Positions 8,453 to 16,697 of a DNA stretch of 64,000 nucleotides are shown here, in pieces. Every line of letters begins with the position of its first letter. Position 1 is the stretch's first letter. Source of the stretch: Sinorhizobium numidicum (GTDB taxonomy: Bacteria; Pseudomonadota; Alphaproteobacteria; Rhizobiales; Rhizobiaceae); the NCBI RefSeq assembly GCF_029892045.1, contig NZ_CP120367.1:1860001-1924000 (forward strand), in the 5' to 3' direction. Under the pieces are notes generated by a model. That model worked only from the letters and a program-made list of their open reading frames with translations, searched no databases and was not told where the DNA came from. A program made the position numbers and the translations under genes.

Positions 8453-9850
8453 CTATTTGATGCCTTCGTTGATCTGATTGGAAATGATGTAACGTTGGAA
8501 AAGGACGAACAGGATCACCACTGGGACGATCGAGATAAAGGCACCAGCCAGCACCAGGCCCCAATCCGCTTGCGCGCCGCCGAACGAACGGCGAAGGCTG
8601 AGAAGGCCGACTTGGATCGTAAGGGAACTGGGCGGACTGGTGATCAGAACGAATGGCCAGAAAAAGTCGTTCCAGGCCCCCTGAAACGCAAGGATTGCAT
8701 TGACCATCAGAGCCGGTTTGGCATTGGGCAGCACAATCCTCCAGAACACCTGAAACCGGTTTGCACCATCGACGATAGCCGCTTCCTCGATCTCTTTCGG
8801 GAAGCCTTCGAAGAACTGTTTCATGAGGAGGACGTGCGCGGAGACCACAACCACGACGATCACGCTCCAAGGCGTGTTGAGAAGTGACAGATCCCGGAAT
8901 ATCAGATAGTTGGAGACGAAGGTGACCTGCGCTGGGATGGTCATTGAAAAGAGCATTGCCGCAAAGAAGAAGCGCGCGCCGATCAACTTCAATCGCGCGA
9001 GTGCGTAACCCGCCAAACTCGCAACTATGAGAGTCAGGACGACCCGACCAACGGCGATCACGAAGCTGTTGACGAGCCAGTTTCCGAACAGGCTCTTTCC
9101 GGTCTGAAGATCCGCCGTTTCGTTAATGACACGCCGATAGTTGTTGAAAATCAGCCCAAGCGCGCCGGGGGTAATGTTGTCCCAACTGAGAAGCCGTCCC
9201 CGCCGCTCCGTTCGCGATGGCGACAGAGTGCTGTCAACAAGGGATTGCGATCTCGGAGCGGTCAGATTGAGGGGGGTACGCTCAATCGTCGGACCGTCCC
9301 GCCGGTCCGGATCATAGGCGATTTCATAGGTAAACGTTCGCGTTTGCCAGACTTCGGTCCGGCCGCCGTCGTCGTCACGCACACTCATTGTTCCGGAGCG
9401 AACGTCCTTAAGCATAATCGATGCATAATCGGCCGCATAGTCGCGGGTGAGGGCTGCGGCAATCCCGGATCCGGGGCGACGACGGGGGATCTCCGCTTTT
9501 GGTTCTTCAATGGTGACGTTCGTGGGAGCGGCATAGGTGGCGTTGAACGTCACTCTGGCGCCCGGCGCAAAACCACCCCACCAGGGGGCACCGGCCCCTT
9601 GCTCGCCCAAACCGGCCGCAGCGAACCAGGCAGCCGGATTGACCTGATCGAATCCCAGTCGGAACGGACGTTCCAGGGGATCGACCTTCAAACTCGCAAC
9701 AAACGCCAGGATGAACGTGCCCGTCATAACCGTGCCAATGGCAATGAGGGCGAGATAGAGCCAGACGCCCACAGCAAGTTGTCGTCTGCGAAGGGCCTTC
9801 GCCGGAAGGCGTTGCTCCGAGTACTGCAATTGCGAAACGTTGACGCTCAC
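8453..9850 (-). CDS. ABC sugar permease, MalG type, with a large periplasmic insert
   Basis: 465-residue permease starting at a GTG (9850). After the first membrane helix (about residues 28-52) comes a hydrophilic stretch of about 180 residues with many Thr, Val and Arg that looks beta-rich and should lie in the periplasm. The standard five-helix core follows, with the EAA loop IEEAAIVDGANRFQVFWRIVLP. Typical MalG proteins have about 280-300 residues, so the insert is the unusual part. It is last in an operon of binding protein, permease, permease. No ATPase gene follows, so the complex must borrow one. Confidence 0.88.
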   Translation of the reverse strand: MSVNVSQLQYSEQRLPAKALRRRQLAVGVWLYLALIAIGTVMTGTFILAFVASLKVDPLERPFRLGFDQVNPAAWFAAAGLGEQGAGAPWWGGFAPGARVTFNATYAAPTNVTIEEPKAEIPRRRPGSGIAAALTRDYAADYASIMLKDVRSGTMSVRDDDGGRTEVWQTRTFTYEIAYDPDRRDGPTIERTPLNLTAPRSQSLVDSTLSPSRTERRGRLLSWDNITPGALGLIFNNYRRVINETADLQTGKSLFGNWLVNSFVIAVGRVVLTLIVASLAGYALARLKLIGARFFFAAMLFSMTIPAQVTFVSNYLIFRDLSLLNTPWSVIVVVVVSAHVLLMKQFFEGFPKEIEEAAIVDGANRFQVFWRIVLPNAKPALMVNAILAFQGAWNDFFWPFVLITSPPSSLTIQVGLLSLRRSFGGAQADWGLVLAGAFISIVPVVILFVLFQRYIISNQINEGIK

Positions 9851-9852
9851 GA

Positions 9853-10944
9853 TCAGTCAAGCCTTTCCTTCACGCCAATGATTTTCTGGACATAGACCAC
9901 AGCAATCGTCAGCGCCCCGAGGATCAATGCCGCAGCGCTGGCAACACCAATCCTCGACGATGCGCCGGCTGGAAATGCGTTTTCGAAGATGTAGTACGCG
10001 AGAGTGATACGGCTGCTGAGCGGTGCCGCATCGCCGAGGATGGCAACCTGGTCAAACATCTGCAGCGTACCGATAATCCCCATCGTCACGACCGCAAACG
10101 TTACCGGTCTAAGTGCCGGCACGGTAATATACCGAAAACGTTGAAAGGCGTTCGCGCCATCGATCTCGGCCGCCTCGTACAGGGCATGAGGGATCGACTG
10201 CAGGCCGGCGAGAAAGAGCAGCATGAGCGTTGGCATAGTCGTGAAGATGTTCATCATCGCGACAGACCAGAGCGTCGTGGGCATGAACAGAAACCGCTGC
10301 TGCGTGTTGAGCCAGGAGATGAGGAACGTCTCCTCGTAGATTGGCAACGGCTGCCAAAAGGCGCTTAAGATAGTCGCGCCGATGGCTACTGTGAGCGCAA
10401 TCAGCAAGAAAAACGGATCCACGTTGGAGATGCCGTCATACTTCCGGCTCGCGTTGAGAACGAGCGCCCCTTGGGCAAAGGCTAGGCAAGCGAGGAACAG
10501 CAGGACGTAGAGGCGATAGTTGACGAGAAATTGTACAAAACCGGTTATCAATCCGTCCCGCTGAAATAGCCAGAGGAAGATCAGCGTCATCGCCGCGCTC
10601 GACATGATGCAAGGCAGATAGAAGACAGTCCGGACAAAGCCTTTTCCGCGCACTGCCTGGTTGACCAGGACGGAGAGAAGGAGCGCCAGGATCGTTTGCG
10701 CCGTCGTAACGACGAGGGAAAAACCGATCGTATTCCCGAGCGCGGTCAAAAAAAGTGGATCCGACAGCAGTGTCAAATAGTTCGACAGACCGACAAATGT
10801 CGGAGCTTGAAACAAATCGAAGTCGGTGACACTGAAATAGGCGGTTCTAACGATCGCATACACAAAGAACAGCATCATGGATATCGCGAAAGGCAGCATG
10901 AAGAGCCAACCGCTGATCTCCTCTGATTTCCTCACTTGTGGCAT
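9853..10944 (-). CDS. ABC sugar permease, MalF type
   Basis: 363-residue inner-membrane permease. Its EAA loop reads LYEAAEIDGANAFQRFRYITVPAL. Between the early helices and the core it has two additional hydrophobic stretches (LYVLLFLACLAFAQ and FFLLIALTVAIGATILS), giving about eight helices. GGGAGG lies 8 bp before the ATG. It is followed 2 bp later by the GTG of the MalG-type gene and lies 68 bp downstream of the binding-protein stop. Part of a CUT1-type importer of unknown substrate. Confidence 0.88.
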   Translation of the reverse strand: MPQVRKSEEISGWLFMLPFAISMMLFFVYAIVRTAYFSVTDFDLFQAPTFVGLSNYLTLLSDPLFLTALGNTIGFSLVVTTAQTILALLLSVLVNQAVRGKGFVRTVFYLPCIMSSAAMTLIFLWLFQRDGLITGFVQFLVNYRLYVLLFLACLAFAQGALVLNASRKYDGISNVDPFFLLIALTVAIGATILSAFWQPLPIYEETFLISWLNTQQRFLFMPTTLWSVAMMNIFTTMPTLMLLFLAGLQSIPHALYEAAEIDGANAFQRFRYITVPALRPVTFAVVTMGIIGTLQMFDQVAILGDAAPLSSRITLAYYIFENAFPAGASSRIGVASAAALILGALTIAVVYVQKIIGVKERLD

Positions 10945-11012
10945 GAAACGTCCTCCCGGCGTTTGACATGCGGCGCCCTGCTATTGTGGTACTTGTTTTG
11001 AGTTCCGCTTGG

Positions 11013-12233
11013 TCATTTGGCGTGCAGTTGATCGACCCGGGCTTGAGCTGCCGCTAGCGCCGAATTCACATCCGTTTCGCCAAGCATCACCGAATTGATC
11101 GCCGCATTGATCGGCTGCATCCAGCTTCCGCCAATATCGCCGAAGAAGTACGGCATGACGTGATCATCTGACAAACCATCAAAGACGACACGGCTCGACT
11201 TTTGCTCTGGTTGATCGCCGTTAAGCCACACGTTGTCGACCAGACCCTTGCGGCTCGGCAGGGCCAAGCCTTGCTCCAGCACCCATTGCTGGGCCTCCTC
11301 GCTCGTCAGGAGCTCCGCGACCATCTGGGCGGCCTTCGCAACCCTTGAGCCTGCATTGACCGTCCAGCCGACAGTGAAGACGATATTGCCGCGTTTTCCG
11401 CTGATCGGATCCCTGGGCATACGCACGGTCCCGAAGTTGAGGTTTGGCGCACTGTCCCGGAGAACACCGAGGATCCAGGCGCCCTCGATCGCAATCGCCG
11501 CACGTTCCGAGGCCAGGCAACCCCCGCTCCAGCTTTGCCCAACGTCTGCGGCCATGATCGCGGCCCCGGATTTGACCAGCCCGGTATAGAATTCAAAAGC
11601 TCGGCGAAAGTCGTCGTCAAACACCGTTTTTCCATCGACATCGAAGGGCTGCCAGCCGGTTGCCAGAGCAAAGGCGCCAAAGCGCGCATACTCCGGAACA
11701 ATGCAAAGTCCATCGACCTCAGGTAGCGCCTTGTGCACGGCGACTAGCTTTTGTTCGAGCGTTGCCCATGTGTCGTCGTCGCTGGGATACGCGACACCAG
11801 CATCATCGAAGATGTCCTTATTGAAATGAACGGCCAGCGTGTTGAAGTCTTTTGGAAGTGAAAGCAAAGTGCCCTTGTAGGTGAAGGCTTCGATCAAATT
11901 CGGTGAGAAATCCGAAACGTCGGAATTGATTGGCATAGCTTGACCGGCACTGAAAATGGAGCGCGCCCAAAAAATATCGGTGTAGAACAAATCTGGCGCG
12001 GTGCCGGCGGAAAGGCCATTGAGGATGAACTGCGAGAAATCGCCATCCACGGGCTCGTATGTCACCGAGATGCCGGCTGTGGAAAGCTTGTCGGCGAGGA
12101 CATTGGTCAATAGACCGTTGACGATCGCAACTTCAGATCCTCCCCAACCTGAAATTCGTACTGTCTCCTTACAGGTCGCTGGCCAAGCCACCATCGCAGC
12201 GGTGGCGAAAGCGGCAGCCATGCGAATGAACAT
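11013..12233 (-). CDS. Periplasmic sugar-binding protein of the second importer
   Basis: Family 1 solute-binding protein, 406 residues. The signal peptide is MFIRMAAAFATAAMVAWPATC, with mature sequence from about KETVRISGWGGSEVAIVNG. A GGAGGAGG just upstream fixes the ATG at 12233 rather than 12263. The Cys at the end of the hydrophobic core lacks a good lipobox, so a soluble periplasmic protein is more likely than a lipoprotein. It leads the operon and is followed by two permeases. No regulator gene lies next to it. Confidence 0.9.
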   Translation of the reverse strand: MFIRMAAAFATAAMVAWPATCKETVRISGWGGSEVAIVNGLLTNVLADKLSTAGISVTYEPVDGDFSQFILNGLSAGTAPDLFYTDIFWARSIFSAGQAMPINSDVSDFSPNLIEAFTYKGTLLSLPKDFNTLAVHFNKDIFDDAGVAYPSDDDTWATLEQKLVAVHKALPEVDGLCIVPEYARFGAFALATGWQPFDVDGKTVFDDDFRRAFEFYTGLVKSGAAIMAADVGQSWSGGCLASERAAIAIEGAWILGVLRDSAPNLNFGTVRMPRDPISGKRGNIVFTVGWTVNAGSRVAKAAQMVAELLTSEEAQQWVLEQGLALPSRKGLVDNVWLNGDQPEQKSSRVVFDGLSDDHVMPYFFGDIGGSWMQPINAAINSVMLGETDVNSALAAAQARVDQLHAK

Positions 12234-12426
12234 GATGATCCTCCTCCGATCACATTGGATCAATGACTACGAGGTTTGCGCCGATGAGGCTGACAGGAAC
12301 GAGGTGGGCACGCGGCGCTTTGCCTCATCTCGTTATACTCCGCACCCCCTATATCGCAGCCTACCCGTCACGGTGCATTTACGCGGAGACCACTGCTGCC
12401 GCCGCTTGGGCACTCTAGGTGACGCC

Positions 12427-13239
12427 TTATTTCAGCGCCTCCACAAAGCGGATAATATCGGCAACCATGCGGGCGTCCCAAAGATCGTTATGGCTAGAGC
12501 CGTCGTAGATCAGCATCTGCTTGGGCTCCGGAGCAATGTCATATAGCGCCTCGCCCGAGGACAGCGGGATGATGGCGTCATGCTGGCCGTGGATAAACAG
12601 CTTCGGTTGCCTCACGTCTGCTATTCTTAAATCTGAACGGAAGGGATCCTTGATAAGAAGGGCGACCGGTAAGAATGGGTAATGCGTCTGAGCGAGTGAC
12701 AGGACCGACAGGTAGGCAGAAACAAGAATGGCGGCGATAGCCGGTCTTTGCCGAGCCGTATTCACGGCGACGCCGCTTCCCAGCGATTGCCCCAGCACAA
12801 CGATCTCGCTTTCAGAACGTGCCGAAAGCCAGTCGAATGTGGCGATGCCGTCGGTCAGTAGCCCGACCTCGCTTGGCGTGCCGGTTGACCCTGGATAGCC
12901 GCGATAGGAAATTGCGAGCAGGCCGATGCCCCGCGCGGCGAGCGCCCGGGCGAAAAAGGCATAGTTGCTGACCCTGTCAGCGTTGCCGAGAAAGAACAGC
13001 ACCGACGGCTTGTCGGGTCTGCCGTGACTGTAGAGTCCGTGAAGCGTCTCGCCGTCGGGCGTCCTGATATAGACGCTCTCACCCCAGGTCGCGTGCTCTG
13101 GAGCCAGTGTCGCGATTGCGCCGGGGTAGAGGAGGGCGCGCTGTGAGAGATACGTCAGGCCGACAAACGACACGTAGGCGAAAGTCGCCATCAGCGGCAA
13201 CATCAGCAGGAGTTTTGTGGCGCTCACGACAACATCCAT
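12427..13239 (-). CDS. Alpha/beta hydrolase, membrane-anchored (BEM46/ABHD13-like)
   Basis: 270-residue hydrolase. It opens with a hydrophobic segment (LLLMLPLMATFAYVSFVGLTYL) that probably anchors it. Next come the oxyanion region (VLFFLGNADRVSNY), YRGYPGSTGTPSE, the nucleophile elbow GQSLGSG, the catalytic Asp in LFIHGQHDAIIPL and the His in DGSSHNDLW. The ATG at 13239 (MDVVVSATK) is chosen because it directly precedes the anchor; 13290 is also open. The catalytic triad is complete, but ester, lipid and peptide substrates cannot be told apart. Confidence 0.85.
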   Translation of the reverse strand: MDVVVSATKLLLMLPLMATFAYVSFVGLTYLSQRALLYPGAIATLAPEHATWGESVYIRTPDGETLHGLYSHGRPDKPSVLFFLGNADRVSNYAFFARALAARGIGLLAISYRGYPGSTGTPSEVGLLTDGIATFDWLSARSESEIVVLGQSLGSGVAVNTARQRPAIAAILVSAYLSVLSLAQTHYPFLPVALLIKDPFRSDLRIADVRQPKLFIHGQHDAIIPLSSGEALYDIAPEPKQMLIYDGSSHNDLWDARMVADIIRFVEALK

Positions 13240-13377
13240 CCGCGGCTCCGCCAAACATAAGGGATCGGTTGTCGACCGCAAACCGGTCATTCATGTTATC
13301 CGGTCGGATCAATGACAGGAAAGCTTTAATGATGAAGGCCGCCGTCACTGGCTTCTTGATCGGACGGCGCGGCGTCG

Positions 13378-13536
13378 TTCTTCTACGGCAGCCGGACGAT
13401 CTATAACGGCCTCGACTTCATGGTGCGCCGGCGCGTACGCTGGTGCATCATGGGCATCAACGGCGCCGGTAAATCGACACTCAGAGCGCCGGCCGGCTGT
13501 TTCGGCTTTTCCAGCGATGACATCGAGAAGCGGTGC
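13378..13536 (+). pseudogene. Relic of an ABC-F type ATPase gene with internal deletion
   Basis: One frame reads FFYGSRTIYNGLDFMV and then RWCIMGINGAGKSTL, a Walker A segment of the ABC-F (Uup/EttA) kind. After a few codons it passes straight into FGFSSDDIEKRC, which in such proteins stands far downstream, just before the LSGGE signature. The central part of the domain and everything after the signature are missing. The resemblance was judged from memory of the family. It cannot encode a working ATPase. Confidence 0.5.
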
Positions 13537-13803
13537 GTTACGGTGATCCGGACGCTTGCCACCCGCTTCGCTGACCTCTTCGTGCTGCCGCCCAAATTAC
13601 ATCCTCCATTTCGCGAGGATAGGCGTTCGGTCTGAACGGGGGTACGCATCATCGCCATCTAACGAATGCCTGCTTTCGCGCTGATTGAAGCGCTTTCGAT
13701 GCGATGTCGCTGTATTTTGCCGCCCAACACCACCGCGCCATCGCCAGCCAACTTAGGGGTTAGCACAGTTCAGACGTCGCGTGCATGGCGGCTTTGGCGT
13801 AGT

Positions 13804-13911
13804 CTAGAGCGCCGTGCGTTCAAGTGAACGCACAAAGGACGCTCTAGCACTCTAGATTCTAGAGCATCTTGTCCGCTTCCAGCGGTTCCGCTTGAAAGCG
13901 GGATGCTCTAG
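13804..13911 (+). repeat. 108-bp repeat, left copy of an inverted pair
   Basis: Begins CTAGAGCGCCGTGCGTTC and ends GGGATGCTCTAG. It matches the reverse complement of 15424-15531 over all 108 bp with two differences. Internal palindromes are GTGCGTTCA-AG-TGAACGCAC, CTCTAGA-T-TCTAGAG and AGCGG-TT-CCGCT. It resembles the palindromic intergenic mosaic elements of rhizobia (RIME-like), but the family name is a guess. Confidence 0.85.
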
Positions 13912-13978
13912 CGCAGAACGCACGTAGCCAAGGAGCAAAGCCGGCGCTTTCGCGTTGTAGCGCGACGAGGCTGTAACC

Positions 13979-15427
13979 ATGATTCCGATGTTTGCAAAGG
14001 GCTTCGCCGATCTTGAACGCGAGGTCGCGGTCGAGACGCTCCCGGTAACCGGCGCCATTCCGTCATGGCTGTCGGGCGCGCTGCTACGAACTGGTCCGGC
14101 CAAGTTTGACCTCGGCCGGCAGACCCTGAACCACTGGTTCGACGGGCTCGCGATGCTGCACCGGTTCGCCTTCAATGACGGCCAAGTTGCATATGCCAAC
14201 CGGTTTGTCCGTTCAGCGAACTATCGGGAACAGCGACGAACCGGTCGCTTGAGCCGTGGCGAATTCGCAAGCGATCCCTGCCGGACGCTGTTCGGCCGGG
14301 TGCTTTCGAAATTCGTCTCCAAGCCGACGGACAATTGCAACGTCAGCGTCAACGCGCTGGGGCAGTCGTCTGTTGCCATGACTGAAACGACCTTGCCCGT
14401 CCGCTTCGATCCCGAAACGCTGGAAACCCTCGGACATTACAAATACGGCCCAGAAATTGGCGGTCAGCTCTCGATCGCGCATCCGCACCATGACACTGTG
14501 CGGCGCTGTCAGTTCAGCTATGTCGTCGAGTTCGGCCGGCAAAGTCGCTACCGGCTCTTCCGCGTCTCGGACGAGGACAGCACCCCGGCCGTGGTTGCGG
14601 AGCTTCCAGTGGATCGACCCGCTTACATGCACAGTTTCGCCATGACCGAGCGCTATCTTGTATTGGTGGAGTTTCCGCTGGTCGTCAGTCCGCTGCGCCT
14701 GCTCCTCAGTGGCGAACCCTTCATCAGAAATTATCGGTGGGAGCCGCAACGCGGGCTGCGCTTCCAGATCGTCGAAAAAGACAGCGGTCGGCGCATCGCC
14801 ACTGCCGAATCGGATGCTGCCTTTGCCTTTCACCACGTCAATGCCTATGAGCGCGGTGATGAGCTCGTGCTCGACCTCGTCACCTATTCCGACGCTGGCA
14901 TTATCGATCAGCTCTACCTCTCACGTTTGCGTACGGGCGAGCCTGTCGACGCGGTCGGCTCGCTCTCCCGCTATGTCGTTCCGCTCGACGCCACAAAGCA
15001 CAGCGCGCAGAAACATCAGATCGCCACGACCGCTATCGAACTTCCGCGGATCGACTATGGCCGGGTTGCGGGACGACCCTACCGCGCGGTCTGGGGCACG
15101 GGAAATCGCCAGCGGGGCAATTTTCTCGACAGCCTTGTCCGCATCGACGTCGAAACTGGTGATAGCTCCGAATGGATGGAGCCAGGATGCTATCCGGGCG
15201 AACCCGTATTCGTCGCGGCCCCGGATGGCAGCGATGAAGAGGAAGGCCTGCTGCTTTCCGTTGTTCTCGAGGCTCAGAGAGAAAAGTCGTTTCTCCTCGT
15301 ACTTGATGCTTCGCGCATGACCGAAATCGCTAGGGCAGAGTGTCCCCATCCAATCCCTTTCGGGTTTCACGGCAACTTCTTTCCCGCGAGCAACGGTAGG
15401 CTGTCAGTACGGAATGTTCACCGCTAG
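13979..15427 (+). CDS. Carotenoid oxygenase (RPE65/CCD family)
   Basis: 482-residue non-haem iron dioxygenase that would cleave a carotenoid, apocarotenoid or stilbene-like double bond. All four iron-binding His motifs are present: SIAHPHHDT near residue 168, AYMHSFAMTE near 218, FHHVNAYE near 284 and IPFGFHGNFF near 463. The N-terminus has the usual SGALLRTGPAKF. An ATG at 13988 is an alternative start. The gene stands alone between two inverted 108-bp repeats, and its TAG stop (15425-15427) overlaps the first bases of the right repeat. The original C-terminus may therefore have been trimmed by a few residues, beyond the last His motif. It looks functional and acquired. Confidence 0.9.
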   Translation: MIPMFAKGFADLEREVAVETLPVTGAIPSWLSGALLRTGPAKFDLGRQTLNHWFDGLAMLHRFAFNDGQVAYANRFVRSANYREQRRTGRLSRGEFASDPCRTLFGRVLSKFVSKPTDNCNVSVNALGQSSVAMTETTLPVRFDPETLETLGHYKYGPEIGGQLSIAHPHHDTVRRCQFSYVVEFGRQSRYRLFRVSDEDSTPAVVAELPVDRPAYMHSFAMTERYLVLVEFPLVVSPLRLLLSGEPFIRNYRWEPQRGLRFQIVEKDSGRRIATAESDAAFAFHHVNAYERGDELVLDLVTYSDAGIIDQLYLSRLRTGEPVDAVGSLSRYVVPLDATKHSAQKHQIATTAIELPRIDYGRVAGRPYRAVWGTGNRQRGNFLDSLVRIDVETGDSSEWMEPGCYPGEPVFVAAPDGSDEEEGLLLSVVLEAQREKSFLLVLDASRMTEIARAECPHPIPFGFHGNFFPASNGRLSVRNVHR

Positions 15428-15531
15428 AGCATCCCGCTTTCCAGCGGAACCGCTGGGAGCGGACAAGATGCTCTAGAATCTAGAGTGCTAGAGCGTCCTT
15501 TGTGCGTTCACTTGAACGCACGGCGCTCTAG
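15424..15531 (-). repeat. 108-bp repeat, right copy of an inverted pair
   Basis: Reverse complement of 13804-13911 with two mismatches, one in the CGCTCCC/CGCTTCC segment and one near CGCTGGAAAG/CGCTTGAAAG. Its first bases supply the TAG stop of the carotenoid oxygenase gene. No clear target-site duplication is seen outside the pair. Confidence 0.85.
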
Positions 15532-15781
15532 GAATAGCGGCCTTGCGAGGCTGGTTCGGTTTTAGACGAGCGCTGCCCACCGATTGGGAACGGAACGGGG
15601 CTGAGGCGTATATATTCGCGAACGCGATCCGTCGCCATGACCGCAAACATTGGCTTGATCAGTTCACGGGATCGCCGACGAGCCGTCCTCGGGCCAACAC
15701 CTCCGCATAACAGCGCTGGACGACGGTCTCGAATGGCGTGGCGGTCGGAACGGCGCCGTCGCGCCGATGTCCGCACCCGCA
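15532..15781. other. Gap with a possible gene-end fragment
   Basis: 250 bp without an intact gene. On the minus strand, roughly 15661-15770 reads DGAVPTATPFETVVQRCYAE and continues to a stop after GDPVN, which looks like the end of a protein but was not recognised. Confidence 0.3.
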
Positions 15782-16453
15782 TCAGGCCGCCTCGATCTGG
15801 CTGAACCGAACCGGGATGAGTTGCCGCGCCTCGAGGTGTCCTGCCGCATCCTTGTCGATGACAGTCAGAAACTGTACTTCAGATCCCAGAGGCAGAACCA
15901 GGCGTCCCCTTGGCTTGAGCTGCTCAAGCAAAGCCGGTGGCGTCTCCTCAGCCGCCACCGTGACCAGGATCTTGTCGAATGGGGCGTGCTCAGGCCAGCC
16001 GCGAGACCCGTCGCCGATACGGATGCCGACATTTGACATGCCGAGGCCCTCCAGGAGAGCCTCGGCAAGGCTTGCGAATTCCTCGATGATTTCGACGCTC
16101 CAAACCTGCCCGGCGAGCTCCGCCAGGATTGCGGTTTGGTAGCCGAGGCCGGTGCCGATCTCGAGCACTGCCTCATGCGGTTGGGGAGCAAGGAGATCGG
16201 TCATGAGAGCGACCATGAACGGCTGCGAGACGGTTTTATCGAAGCCGATCGGCAGTGGCATGTCCTGGTAGGCAAAAGGCGCAACCGCGGCCGGCACGAA
16301 GAGATGCCGGGGCACCCGCAGCATCGCTGCCAGCACCCGTTCATCGAGCACCGCCTTGCCGAGTTCTTCGCTGGCAAGGTCGGCATGAATTGCAATCACC
16401 TCGACCATGTGCCTGCGCAGAACCGCAAGGTGCTCTTCGTTCATTGGCTTCAT
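15782..16453 (-). CDS. pcm: Protein-L-isoaspartate O-methyltransferase
   Basis: 223-residue SAM-dependent repair enzyme that methylates isoaspartyl residues of aged proteins. Motif I is VLEIGTGLGYQTAILAELAG (about residues 93-112), followed by the acidic loop VWSVEII and the post-motif DKILVTVAAEETPPALLEQL. The N-terminal part carries VPRHLFVPAAVAPFAYQD and IGFDKTVSQPFMVALM, as in PCMT proteins. The start may be 16453 or the ATG at 16444. It is monocistronic here, between the repeat-flanked oxygenase and a cyclase. Cytoplasmic. Confidence 0.9.
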   Translation of the reverse strand: MKPMNEEHLAVLRRHMVEVIAIHADLASEELGKAVLDERVLAAMLRVPRHLFVPAAVAPFAYQDMPLPIGFDKTVSQPFMVALMTDLLAPQPHEAVLEIGTGLGYQTAILAELAGQVWSVEIIEEFASLAEALLEGLGMSNVGIRIGDGSRGWPEHAPFDKILVTVAAEETPPALLEQLKPRGRLVLPLGSEVQFLTVIDKDAAGHLEARQLIPVRFSQIEAA

Positions 16454-16697
16454 GAGGGCGGGCTTTCCTCAACCAGTTGGCCGCCAGATAGGCCTCTCAA
16501 CATTAAACGGCCACGGATAGACGATAGCAAGACCAAAAGGCGAACAATGGCCCAGCGATCGATGGCGCCTCATAGGCAAGATCGCAGAAGGGGTGGAAAC
16601 TTGCCCGACCGAATGGCTGTCGGAACGAGCGTGGAGCGCGATGACCGGACCTCCGCATTCCTCTCCGCTGAGGCCGCATGTCTGTCCCATTTCGTAT

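Noticed and set aside
13401..13658. 85-codon minus-strand ORF
   Set aside because: It is the reverse of the Walker A segment of the ABC-F relic, a common false ORF.
15528..15782. 84-codon minus-strand ORF next to the right repeat
   Set aside because: Arg/Ser-rich, without a ribosome-binding site, and partly inside the repeat; a better protein-like reading exists in another frame.
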